Of a stretch of DNA of 39,841 nucleotides, positions 6,744 through 15,325 are shown one piece after another; the first letter of the stretch is position 1; each line of letters begins with the position of its first letter. The DNA is from an uncultured Clostridia bacterium. Its GTDB lineage: Bacteria; Bacillota; Clostridia; Oscillospirales; Ruminococcaceae. The translations under genes and the position numbers were made by a program. The notes under the pieces were generated by a model that was not told where the DNA came from, searched no databases, and was given only the letters and a program-made list of their open reading frames with translations. The stretch lies in assembly GCA_944385925.1 (NCBI GenBank), contig CALWZE010000052.1, positions 1 through 39,841 of the forward strand, in the 5' to 3' direction.

Positions 6744-8072
6744 ATGGAAAAGAAAAGCCGGCAGTGGGGGTCAAATGTCGGCTACATCCTGGCGACGGCA
6801 GGCGCGGCAATCGGGCTTGGAAATCTGTGGAAATTTCCATATCTGATGGGAAGCAACGGCGGATTTCAGTTTCTGCTGTTTTATCTGCTTTTTGTCTGCA
6901 TTCTCGGTTTGCCGATTATGATTACCGAAACTGCAATTGGCAGAATGACCGGGAGCGGCCCGGTGCACGCATATCAGAAGCTGAACAGGCGCGCAAAAAT
7001 CATTGGCGTATTTGGGGTGACCTGTGCCTTTATTATTCTTTCTTATTACAGCGTGATTGGCGGCTGGGTCTTGAAGTATATTGCAAGCTATGCCACAACC
7101 TTTGCGGCGCCCGAGAGCTTTAAAGGTTTCCTGACCGACCCGGTCGAGCCGGTGATCTGGCATTTTGTCTTTATGCTGATGGTGGTGCTGCTTTGCCTGA
7201 AAGGGGCGAGCGGCATCGAAAAAGCCAGCAAATTCATGATGCCGGCGCTGTTTGTTATGTTGCTGATCGTGGTCGCGCGCTCGCTAACGCTGCCGGGCGG
7301 AGAAGCGGGACTTGCATTCATGTTTACCATGAAAGAGAAAAGCTTCACTTTCAGCTCGGTTTCGGCCGCGCTCGGGCAGGTGTTTTATTCGCTGAGCCTG
7401 TGCATGGGCATCACGGTAACCTACGGCGCCTATCTCAGCCGCAAAGAGAACATACCGAAAAACAGCGCCGTGATCGCGGGACTGGATACGTCGATCGCGC
7501 TGCTGGCGGGACTCGCAATCTTTCCGGCTGTCTTTGCTTTCGGAAAAAAGCCGGAGCAGGGACCGAGTCTGACCTTCGGCACGCTGCCGGATGTGTTTGC
7601 AAGTATGCCCGGCGGTTCGGTTTTTGCGTTGTTTTTCTTTATTTTGATGTTTTTCGCCGCGGTGACTTCGGCTATTGCACTGCTTGAATGCGTGCTTTCC
7701 TCGGTTCTGGAAAAGACAAAATGGAACCGCAGGCGGGCGGCTATCCTGATCGGAACGGCGATTTTCCTGCTTGGTGTTCCGAGCGCGCTTTCCAGCGGAC
7801 CGCTGGCAGGCGTATCCATTTTGAATTACAGTGTTTTTGATTTTGTCCAGATGCTGACCGACAATATTCTTATGCCGGTCGGCGGAGTGATGATGTGCAT
7901 CTTCGTCGGATGGATTTGGGGTCCACAGCATGTTGTGGATGAGGTGGAGAAAAACGGCGTTCGTTTCAAACTGAAAAAAGCGTGGCTTTTCTGTGTGCGC
8001 TTTATTACGCCGATCCTGGTTCTGATTGTGACAATCACAGGTTTTATCAGCATATATCAAACGGTGAGATAA
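6744..8072 (+). CDS. Neurotransmitter:sodium symporter (NSS/SNF) family transporter
   Basis: 442 residues with 11-12 hydrophobic segments. The first membrane segment shows the family signature GAAIGLGNLWKFPYLMGSNGG, which in LeuT-fold transporters lines the sodium and substrate sites; GLPIMITETAIGR follows. These proteins import amino acids or related solutes with sodium; bacterial relatives include tryptophan and tyrosine carriers, but the substrate here cannot be read from sequence. ATG 6744 is chosen because a GAGGAGG site sits five bases upstream; an in-frame GTG at 6726 would place that site inside the gene. The gene is a single transcription unit between its own promoter and a strong terminator. 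Confidence 0.92.
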   Translation: MEKKSRQWGSNVGYILATAGAAIGLGNLWKFPYLMGSNGGFQFLLFYLLFVCILGLPIMITETAIGRMTGSGPVHAYQKLNRRAKIIGVFGVTCAFIILSYYSVIGGWVLKYIASYATTFAAPESFKGFLTDPVEPVIWHFVFMLMVVLLCLKGASGIEKASKFMMPALFVMLLIVVARSLTLPGGEAGLAFMFTMKEKSFTFSSVSAALGQVFYSLSLCMGITVTYGAYLSRKENIPKNSAVIAGLDTSIALLAGLAIFPAVFAFGKKPEQGPSLTFGTLPDVFASMPGGSVFALFFFILMFFAAVTSAIALLECVLSSVLEKTKWNRRRAAILIGTAIFLLGVPSALSSGPLAGVSILNYSVFDFVQMLTDNILMPVGGVMMCIFVGWIWGPQHVVDEVEKNGVRFKLKKAWLFCVRFITPILVLIVTITGFISIYQTVR

Positions 8073-8078
8073 TCGACA

Positions 8079-8113
8079 GGCGCCGAAGGAATTATCCTTC
8101 GGCGCCGTTTTTT
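8079..8113 (+). terminator. Intrinsic terminator after the NSS transporter
   Basis: GGCGCCGAAGGA-ATTA-TCCTTCGGCGCC, a 12-bp perfect stem followed by GTTTTTT. Confidence 0.93.
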
Positions 8114-8441
8114 GAACAAAATTCACCTCCTCGAAGGCGTTCTGAAGAAGTGGGTGACGCGGTTCCGAATACAAGGCTTCACGCAAAGCCAGGCAGCCGG
8201 TACCTTCTATAGAATCTTTACACTGGATTAAAAAATAAACATTCGATACGCGGAGAATCTGCGGCCATTTGCGGTGCAAAAGCTGATTTTATTTGTAGGG
8301 CTGTATATCAAAAGGATGAGCGGCGGAATTGCCCTTGATTCAAAACAGTGATAAAATAAACTTCGTTGGGCAAAAATTGAGCGAAACGGGACTATCCCCG
8401 AAGAAAGCCGCAGATTGTTGAATCCATGAGAGGGAACAGCT
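8114..8441. other. Gene-free stretch before the ABC exporter, with one promoter
   Basis: No credible coding sequence was seen. It holds a promoter at 8329-8357: TTGCCC, 17 bp, TAAAAT with an extended TGa element. The leader to the TTG start at 8442 is about 80 nt. MarR regulators often precede such exporters, but none is present here. Confidence 0.5.
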
Positions 8442-10160
8442 TTGAAAAAATTAGCGTTGTATCTGAAAGAGTATCGAAAAGAATGTGTGCTCGGCCCGCT
8501 TTTCAAGATGCTGGAAGCGTCTTTTGAGCTGTTTGTGCCGCTGGTGGTCGCATCCATAATTGACGTCGGCATCGCGAATGGGGACGGCGGGTATATTCTG
8601 CGCATGTGCGGCCTGCTTGTTCTGCTGGGGGCAGTCGGACTGGTCAGCTCGGTAACTGCGCAGTATTTTGCGGCGAAAGCGGCGGTCGGATTTGCCGCAA
8701 AGCTGAAAAGCGCGCTTTTTGCGCATATTCAGTCTCTTTCTTATACCGAGATCGACACACTCGGAACCTCGACCATGATTACCCGCATGACCAGCGACGT
8801 AAACCAGGTTCAGTCCGGCGTCAATCTGGTCCTTCGGCTGTTTCTCCGTTCGCCTTTTGTTGTGCTCGGCGCAATGGTGATGGCTTTCACCATTGACGCG
8901 CGCATCGCGCTGATTTTCGCGGCCGCGATTATTGCGCTTTCGATTGTTGTTTTCGGCATTATGCTGATCAGTATTCCGCTGTATAAAAAGGTGCAGAACC
9001 GGCTGGACGGTGTGCTCGGCGCGACCCGTTCCAATCTGACCGGCGTGCGGGTAATCCGCGCGTTTGCGAGAGAACCGCAGGAAATCGGCGCGTTTACCGA
9101 AAAAAACGAGGCGCTGGCGAAAACCCAGCGCTTTGTTGGACGCATTTCAGCGCTTATGAATCCGCTGACCTATGTGCTGATCAATGCGGCGATTATCTGG
9201 CTCATTTGGGCGGGCGCGGTACGGGTCGACACAGGCCTGCTTACGCAGGGAGAGGTCGTTGCGCTATATAACTACATGTCTCAGATCCTGGTCGAGCTGA
9301 TCAAGCTCGCAAACCTGATTATCACAATCACCAAATCCGCTGCCTGCGCCAACCGCATCGCCGGTGTGTTTGAAATCCGATCCAGTGCTGTAAACGGCAG
9401 CAGAACCGAAGTTGCGCCGGATGTGGAAACCGTTCGCTTTGATAATGTAAATCTGCGCTACCACGGCGCGGCCGGTGATTCCCTTACAGGCATTGATTTT
9501 ACTGCCAAACGGGGAGACACGATCGGCGTGATCGGAGGAACAGGTTCCGGCAAGAGTTCGCTGGTGAATCTGATTCCGCGCTTTTATGACGCGACCGGGG
9601 GCCGGGTACTGGTCGACGGGGTTGATGTGCGGGAATATGATCTGCACGCGCTGCGGGAGAAGATCGGCGTGGTGCCCCAGCACGCGGTTCTCTTTAAGGG
9701 AACGATCCGGGAGAATATCCGCTGGGGAAAACCGGACGCGAGCGACCAGGAAATTATGCAGGCGCTGGAAACAGCGCAGGCAATGGACGTTCTTCGCGCC
9801 AAACCACAGGGACTGGATACGCTGATCGAACAGGGAGGCCGCAATCTTTCGGGCGGCCAGCGCCAGCGGCTGACTATTGCGCGTGCACTGGTGCGCAAGC
9901 CGGAAATTCTGATATTGGATGACAGCGCTTCGGCGCTGGACTATGCGACCGACGCGCGTTTGCGGCAGGCGATTCGCAAAACCGACGCGACGGTATTCAT
10001 TGTCTCTCAGCGCGCAAGCTCGATCATGTATGCGGACAAAATCATCGTGTTGGATGACGGCGTCGCAGTGGGGACGGGAACCCATGAGCAGTTGATGCAG
10101 AGCTGTGCGGTGTATCAGGAAATTTACTATTCTCAATTCCCGAAGGAGGAGCGTGCGTGA
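8442..10160 (+). CDS. ABC exporter half-transporter, subunit with degenerate catalytic site
   Basis: 572 residues: six membrane helices in residues ~1-310, then an ATPase domain. Walker A GGTGSGKSS is at ~365-376, the signature LSGGQRQR at ~468 is canonical, but Walker B reads LILDDSAS (~490), with Asp where the catalytic Glu should be, and the switch histidine is Gln (IVSQRAS, ~521). It is therefore the non-hydrolysing partner of a heterodimer with the next gene, as in LmrCD, BmrCD and TM287/288. Such pairs export drugs, lipids or peptides from the cytoplasm or inner leaflet; the substrate is unknown. The start is TTG 8442 behind GAGAGGG; no ATG fits the N-terminus better. Its stop overlaps the ATG of the following gene by one base (TGATG). 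Confidence 0.93.
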   Translation: MKKLALYLKEYRKECVLGPLFKMLEASFELFVPLVVASIIDVGIANGDGGYILRMCGLLVLLGAVGLVSSVTAQYFAAKAAVGFAAKLKSALFAHIQSLSYTEIDTLGTSTMITRMTSDVNQVQSGVNLVLRLFLRSPFVVLGAMVMAFTIDARIALIFAAAIIALSIVVFGIMLISIPLYKKVQNRLDGVLGATRSNLTGVRVIRAFAREPQEIGAFTEKNEALAKTQRFVGRISALMNPLTYVLINAAIIWLIWAGAVRVDTGLLTQGEVVALYNYMSQILVELIKLANLIITITKSAACANRIAGVFEIRSSAVNGSRTEVAPDVETVRFDNVNLRYHGAAGDSLTGIDFTAKRGDTIGVIGGTGSGKSSLVNLIPRFYDATGGRVLVDGVDVREYDLHALREKIGVVPQHAVLFKGTIRENIRWGKPDASDQEIMQALETAQAMDVLRAKPQGLDTLIEQGGRNLSGGQRQRLTIARALVRKPEILILDDSASALDYATDARLRQAIRKTDATVFIVSQRASSIMYADKIIVLDDGVAVGTGTHEQLMQSCAVYQEIYYSQFPKEERA

Positions 10161-11908
10161 TGAAGGGAAAAAAGCTCCAAAAGGGAACGGTGGCGCGGGT
10201 GCTGCGTTACGTGCGGCGTTATTGGTTTTCGCTGATTCTGTCCATTCTGCTTGCCGCCGCAGTCGTCGTAACAACCCTTTATGTGCCGATTTTGATCGGA
10301 CAGGCAATTGACTGCATTCTCGAGGCGGGAAAAGTGGACTTTTCCGCCATACTCAATACTCTTGGGCTTATCGCGCTGCTTGTGGCGGCGACAGCGCTGT
10401 GCCAATGGGTGATGAACACCCTCAACAACAGGATTACCTATAACGTCGTGCGGGATATCCGGCAGGAGGCGTTTCAAAAGATAGAGGAGCTCCCGCTGAG
10501 ATATCTGGACGCGCATCCGCACGGCGAAATCGTCAGCCGCGTGATTGCGGACGTTGATCAGTTCGCGGACGGTCTGCTGATGGGCTTCGCGCAGTTCTTT
10601 ACAGGCGTGGCGACAATTCTCGGCACCCTCGGATTCATGCTGAGCATCAATCCGGCCATTACGCTGGTCGTTGTGCTTGTGACGCCGCTGTCCTTCCTTG
10701 TTGCAAATTTCATTGCCAGAAAAACCTACAGCATGTTCAAGCTGCAATCCGAAACACGCGGCGAGCAGACCGCGCTGATCGAGGAGATGATCGGCAGCCA
10801 GAAAGTGGTGCAGGCTTTTGGGCAGGAAGCCCGGATGCAGCAAAGGTTTGACGAAATCAACGGCCGGTTGGAGCAGTGCTCGCTGCGCGCGATCTTCTAT
10901 TCTTCCCTTGTCAATCCGGGAACCCGATTTGTCAACGCCATCGCATACGCGGGGGTGGGCGCCGCAGGCGCATTTGCGGCTGTCTCCGGCGCGATCACAG
11001 TCGGCGGATTGTCCTGTTTTCTGAGCTATGCGAATCAGTACACAAAACCGTTTAATGAGATTTCAGGGGTGGTAACCGAACTGCAAAACGCGCTTGCCTG
11101 CGCTGCGCGAATTTTTGAGCTGATTGACCAGCCGTCCCAGCAGCCGGACGCGCCGGACGCCAAAACGCTGGAACAGCCGCGCGGCGAAATCATGCTGCAA
11201 AATGTTCGGTTTTCCTATGATCCAACGCAAAAGCTGATTGAGGATCTGAATCTGTCGGTAAAACCCGGCATGCGGGTTGCGATTGTCGGCCCAACTGGGT
11301 GCGGTAAAACCACGATCATCAATCTGCTTATGCGCTTTTACGACGTGGATGGCGGTTCGATCGCCGTAGACGGCGAGGACATCCGCAGTCTTACCCGGCG
11401 CAGCCTGCGCACCAATTATGGCATGGTGCTGCAGGAAACATGGCTGCATGCGGGTACGGTGCGGGAAAACATCGCCTTCGGCCGGCCGGACGCGAGCGAG
11501 GAGGAGATCGTCGCCGCGGCAAAAGCGGCGCATGCGCACAGCTTTATCAAACGTCTGCCCGAGGGGTATGATACCGTCATTACGGAAGAGGACGGCATGC
11601 TTTCGCAAGGACAGCGGCAGCTGCTCTGCATCGCGCGTGTTATGCTTTGTCTGCCGCCCATGCTCATTCTGGACGAGGCGACCAGCTCGATAGATACCCG
11701 AACCGAACTGAAAATCCAGGATGCCTTTGCCCATATGATGCAGGGAAGGACCAGCTTTATCGTCGCGCACCGCCTTTCCACAATTCGCAGCGCGGATCTG
11801 ATTCTGGTTATGCGCAGCGGCAGGATCATTGAGCAGGGAAAACATGAAGAGCTGCTCGCAAAAGGCGGGTTTTACGCGGAGCTGTACAACAGTCAGTTCA
11901 AACATTGA
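10160..11908 (+). CDS. ABC exporter half-transporter, subunit with intact catalytic site
   Basis: 582 residues, membrane domain first (~1-320) then ATPase. Walker A GPTGCGKTT (~376), Walker B LILDEATSS with the catalytic Glu (~501) and the switch His in IVAHRLS (~535) are intact, while the signature is altered to LSQGQRQ (~480). In the heterodimer its Walker motifs pair with the good LSGGQ of the upstream subunit, giving one consensus and one degenerate ATP site. AAGGAGGAG precedes the start. A GTG at 10157 is directly before the ATG and could also be used; ATG 10160 with TGATG coupling is preferred. No accessory gene follows. Confidence 0.93.
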   Translation: MKGKKLQKGTVARVLRYVRRYWFSLILSILLAAAVVVTTLYVPILIGQAIDCILEAGKVDFSAILNTLGLIALLVAATALCQWVMNTLNNRITYNVVRDIRQEAFQKIEELPLRYLDAHPHGEIVSRVIADVDQFADGLLMGFAQFFTGVATILGTLGFMLSINPAITLVVVLVTPLSFLVANFIARKTYSMFKLQSETRGEQTALIEEMIGSQKVVQAFGQEARMQQRFDEINGRLEQCSLRAIFYSSLVNPGTRFVNAIAYAGVGAAGAFAAVSGAITVGGLSCFLSYANQYTKPFNEISGVVTELQNALACAARIFELIDQPSQQPDAPDAKTLEQPRGEIMLQNVRFSYDPTQKLIEDLNLSVKPGMRVAIVGPTGCGKTTIINLLMRFYDVDGGSIAVDGEDIRSLTRRSLRTNYGMVLQETWLHAGTVRENIAFGRPDASEEEIVAAAKAAHAHSFIKRLPEGYDTVITEEDGMLSQGQRQLLCIARVMLCLPPMLILDEATSSIDTRTELKIQDAFAHMMQGRTSFIVAHRLSTIRSADLILVMRSGRIIEQGKHEELLAKGGFYAELYNSQFKH

Positions 11909-12033
11909 ATAAGGGCATGATCAAGCTGCCCAAAGCCGGTGAATTCACCGCTTGCAGATGGGGACAAGAATGCTGCTGAATCTGGCAATATCAAAATATG
12001 TCTGCTTGCATCCAGGGCTTAAGCAGATAAGGG

Positions 12034-12068
12034 GAGGAGCCGCACAGTCTTGGACTGTGCGGCTCCTC
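12034..12068. repeat. Strong 16-bp inverted repeat (hairpin) downstream of the ABC exporter
   Basis: GAGGAGCCGCACAGTC pairs perfectly with its complement across a 3-nt loop. It sits 125 bp past the exporter stop and lacks a T tract on either strand, so it may be a transcript-stabilising 3' end, a factor-dependent terminator or part of a small RNA. Confidence 0.55.
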
Positions 12069-12479
12069 TGTAATATGGCGCAGAGTTAAAGAGATCGAAA
12101 TCCGATTATTGCGTGCAGCGGGAAAAGGGGAAAGTAATCTGGAAACACCTGTGAGGTGAAAAAACAGGCAATCTCCAAAGTTTCGATTTGTTTTAAGGTT
12201 GCTAAACGATACAATTTTCAAAGCGGGCGGCCGGCACAGCCTGTGTGTGCCGACTGACGGGATTGTCTTCCATCATGAAAGCGCAGGCCGGCAGGATTGC
12301 TGCTCTTTGTGAACAAGCAGGTAACGGATCAGCAGATCTTTTTTACCGGATGTTGTGTAGACATGCAGGCATTTATAAAGCTTCGGCACGGATAAAAGAC
12401 ACCGGGTTGTCTGGATTTGGCGACAGTACCGTACAACGAAGCTTTTTTCCCTTTGCGGCTACACATTCGGGAATTTTTT

Positions 12480-12488
12480 TGCTATGAT
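12480..12488 (+). promoter_or_regulatory. Extended -10 promoter before the large membrane protein
   Basis: TGcTATGAT lies 35 bp before the proposed TTG start. It overlaps an ATG at 12484, which argues against translation beginning there. Confidence 0.4.
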
Positions 12489-12522
12489 AGAAAAAGGCAT
12501 TTGGAGAAGGGGGAGTCGGAGT

Positions 12523-14550
12523 TTGAATGCGGCTGCGATAGGGAAAAGGAAGCGGCGTGTCGGCAATCTGCTCAGAGTTCTGGGAATCTGCGCCCTGAAT
12601 GTGCTGGTAGTTCTTCTGTGCACGGTAGTGTTTTCGCCGCGGCCGGAGAATAATGACGATTTCATCCTGCATTCGGTTCTCGGCGGTGCGTTTGGGGAGC
12701 CCTCGCCCTACGTTGGCATCGTCAATATCTATCTTGCGAAATTGGTCTGTGCGCTGCAAAATACATGGCCTGCGCTTAACTGGTTTTCGGTTTTGCTGTA
12801 TGCGGGCCTTTGCGCAGCATTCTGCGCGGCGGGAAGCTGTCTTTGGCTTGCGCGGCCGGACGCAGTTGGCGGATGCATCGCGGCGGCTTTCTGCGTATTT
12901 GTCAGCGTGCCGATGTATCTCTCTTTGCAGTATACAAAATTTGCGATCTTTATTGCGGCGGCAGGCTGCATGACGATCCTGTTCGGGGTGTACAGGCGTT
13001 TTCGCCCGGGCGCGGTTGCGGCGGGGACTGTGCTGTGCCTGTTCGGGGGAATGATGCGCATCCAGTCCTTTGCGGCGGGAGCCGCCTGCGCCCTGCTTCC
13101 GGCGCTTTACGTCCTGTTTTCCGCCTCGCGGCGCGGCAAATTCGGAAAATGGCTGAAAGCCAATGCAGCGCTTATTGGAAGCTATGCGGTTATGCTTGCG
13201 CTGGTCGCCGGCTTTTACGGCGCGCATCAGGCCGCCTATGCAGCTGACCCGCAGGCCGCATATTATCAGAGATATCTCGCCGCGCAGCAGAGGGTGACCG
13301 ACTATCCTCTGCGCGCCTTTGAGGACGAGTGGGAAAGCTATGAGGCACTTGGGGTCAGCCAGAACGATCTGCAAATGATTGAGGATTGGAGCTTTGCAGA
13401 CAGCGAAAAATTCACCGCAGAGCTTCTGGAAACGATCGCACAGGTCGGAGGCGGGGGGAATGAGACGGTTTTCCAACGCTTTGGACAGGGTGTATCGCTC
13501 TTTACAGTCACGAAGAGCGCGGCCTGGTTTTGCCTCGCCGTGTGGATGCTGGGCATGCTGCTTGCGGACAGACCGACAAAATTGCGGCTAAGCGGCATAT
13601 TGCTTGCGTATTTTGTTCTTCTTTTTGTGCTTGCGGCGACCGGACGGGTGACCCGATGGGTCTGCTTGGGATTGCTGACGGGAACCTGCCTTGCGGCGGC
13701 CTGGTGTCTGACAAGCGGCCATATACGGATCAGAAAACCGCTCGCGCTGGCCGGAAGTGCGGCGCTGCTTGCGGTTTGCCTGGTGTTCACCGCGTTTACG
13801 CTGCCCAAAACGACCGAAAAGCCGGATCCTTCAGAATTGCTGGAGATCTATGACCGGATAGCGGAAGAGGACGATACCCTTTATCTTGCGGACATGAGCA
13901 GTATGCCTTCACTTTTCGAGCGGTTGTCTGTGTTTGAAAGCGTTCCGCGCGGGCTTTACACGAATTTGTTTGAGTTGGGCGGATGGCACACCGAGACGCC
14001 TGCGCGAAACACAGTGCTTGCGCGTTTTGGGGTAGAGGGATCGCCATACAGAGCGCTGTTTGAACGGGAAGATGTTTTTTTGATCGATACCATGCATTTC
14101 GATACAAAGGCAGCCTACCTGAGGGAAAATTACAGCAAAACAGCCTGTTGGTCTTTGTATGACAATATCGGCGGTCTGTTTGTCTATGCGGCGAGCGAGA
14201 CGCCCTCCTACAGACTGGAGGAGGGGGTTGAGATTGAGGAAGTGACACAGGAACCGTGCGCGCTGAATCCCTCCTGGACGACTTGGAATATCGCCGTGCA
14301 GACCGAGGAGACCGGACTGCAAACGGTATGGGTGAGTTTTGAGAAGAAGGGCGAACCGAGCATGACCTATCGTGCGCGGATTTTGCAAGCGGAGGACGGA
14401 AAGATTCTGCTGACTTTCGCCGTCAGCCCGCTTGACCAGATAGATCTTAATGACCGGTCGGTACGGGTGCTGCTGTCCACGCAGGACGGCGTGCTGGGTT
14501 CCGGCGAGGCATATGAAATAAGTGAGGAAAAGACGGAAAATGACGACTGA
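12523..14550 (+). CDS. Large polytopic membrane protein, possible GT-C type glycosyltransferase
   Basis: About 675 residues. Roughly eleven hydrophobic segments fill residues 10-440; the remaining ~230 residues are soluble and probably outside the cell. The first outer loop contains an acidic pair (ENNDDF) right after membrane segment 1, the position of the catalytic acid in GT-C glycosyltransferases that use lipid-linked sugars, so that fold is a reasonable guess but not established. TTG 12523 is preferred: it follows GGGGGAG by about seven bases, while ATG 12484 lies in the -10 element and has no ribosome site. The 3' end overlaps proB by 11 bp, so it is transcribed and probably translated together with the proline genes, an unexpected partnership. 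Confidence 0.75.
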   Translation: MNAAAIGKRKRRVGNLLRVLGICALNVLVVLLCTVVFSPRPENNDDFILHSVLGGAFGEPSPYVGIVNIYLAKLVCALQNTWPALNWFSVLLYAGLCAAFCAAGSCLWLARPDAVGGCIAAAFCVFVSVPMYLSLQYTKFAIFIAAAGCMTILFGVYRRFRPGAVAAGTVLCLFGGMMRIQSFAAGAACALLPALYVLFSASRRGKFGKWLKANAALIGSYAVMLALVAGFYGAHQAAYAADPQAAYYQRYLAAQQRVTDYPLRAFEDEWESYEALGVSQNDLQMIEDWSFADSEKFTAELLETIAQVGGGGNETVFQRFGQGVSLFTVTKSAAWFCLAVWMLGMLLADRPTKLRLSGILLAYFVLLFVLAATGRVTRWVCLGLLTGTCLAAAWCLTSGHIRIRKPLALAGSAALLAVCLVFTAFTLPKTTEKPDPSELLEIYDRIAEEDDTLYLADMSSMPSLFERLSVFESVPRGLYTNLFELGGWHTETPARNTVLARFGVEGSPYRALFEREDVFLIDTMHFDTKAAYLRENYSKTACWSLYDNIGGLFVYAASETPSYRLEEGVEIEEVTQEPCALNPSWTTWNIAVQTEETGLQTVWVSFEKKGEPSMTYRARILQAEDGKILLTFAVSPLDQIDLNDRSVRVLLSTQDGVLGSGEAYEISEEKTENDD

Positions 14551-15325
14551 TCATCTGAAAAGGATCGTGGTTAAGGTCGGTACCACGACCCTTACACACA
14601 AGACGGGAAAGACCAATATCAAGCACATGGGTGAACTGGTAAAGGTGCTCAGCGACCTGATGAATGCCGGTGTGGAAGTTGCGCTGGTAACTTCGGGCGC
14701 AATCGGCGTCGGCGTCGGCAAACTCGGTCTGAAAAGCCGGCCGACCGATACGGCAGGGAAACAGGCGGCGGCGACTGTCGGTCAGTGCGAGCTGATGTTT
14801 ATGTATGACAAGATGTTCTCGGAGTACGGACACATTGTCGGGCAGCTGCTCATAACCAGGGAAGACGTGGAGGACCCGGTGCGCTGCAGTAATCTGATCA
14901 ATTCCTTTAACAAACTGTTTGAGTTCGGCGCTTTGCCGATCATTAATGAAAATGACAGCGTTGCGGTCGAGGAAATCGTCTATGGCGATAATGACAGCCT
15001 TTCCGCCATTGTCGCAAGGCTGATCGGCGCCGACGCGCTGGTGATCCTGACCGATATCGACGGGCTTTATGACCGCAATCCTGGCGAACCGGGCGCACAG
15101 CTTGTGCGCGAGGTGGAGGAAATTGACGCCCATATTGAGGCTATGGCCGGGGGTGCGGGTTCTTCCCTGGGTACGGGCGGCATGGAGACCAAGATCCACG
15201 CCGCGAAGATCGCGACCGAGGCGGGAATCGACACCTATATTATAAATGGAAGCCCGATTGAAAATCTTTATGAATTGATGGAGGGCCGGCATACCGGCAC
15301 ACGTTTTAAGGCGGTGAAAAGATGA
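14540..15325 (+). CDS. proB: Glutamate 5-kinase, short form
   Basis: 261 residues from ATG 14540. It phosphorylates glutamate to gamma-glutamyl phosphate, the first step of proline synthesis. Amino-acid-kinase motifs are clear: RIVVKVGTTTLT at the start, VALVTSGAIGVGVGKLG near residue 45, IINENDSVAVEE, LVILTDIDGLYDRNP, and GTGGMETKIHAAKIATEAG for nucleotide binding. The C-terminal PUA domain of E. coli ProB (367 residues) is absent, as in many short clostridial forms. An in-frame GTG (14522) adds six basic residues without a ribosome site. It overlaps the upstream membrane-protein gene by 11 bp and proA by ATGA. Confidence 0.95.
   Translation: MTTDHLKRIVVKVGTTTLTHKTGKTNIKHMGELVKVLSDLMNAGVEVALVTSGAIGVGVGKLGLKSRPTDTAGKQAAATVGQCELMFMYDKMFSEYGHIVGQLLITREDVEDPVRCSNLINSFNKLFEFGALPIINENDSVAVEEIVYGDNDSLSAIVARLIGADALVILTDIDGLYDRNPGEPGAQLVREVEEIDAHIEAMAGGAGSSLGTGGMETKIHAAKIATEAGIDTYIINGSPIENLYELMEGRHTGTRFKAVKR

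Larger units (their letters stand above)
11909..12522. other. Long gene-free region with several hairpins
   Basis: No convincing gene in about 610 bp. Structures seen: the palindrome CGGTGAATTCACCG (11937-11950), TCTGCTT/AAGCAGA (12001-12007 with 12021-12027), a 16-bp hairpin at 12034-12068, a small CACCT-gtg-AGGTG hairpin near 12150, and CGGCACA/TGTGCCG (12232-12252). None has a long T tract and no known riboswitch class was recognised. A frame at 12245-12487 has no ribosome site and no recognisable content. Confidence 0.5.

Noticed and set aside
12245-12487. 80-codon frame before the large membrane protein
   Set aside because: No ribosome site, no recognisable content, and it contains a hairpin and runs into the promoter.
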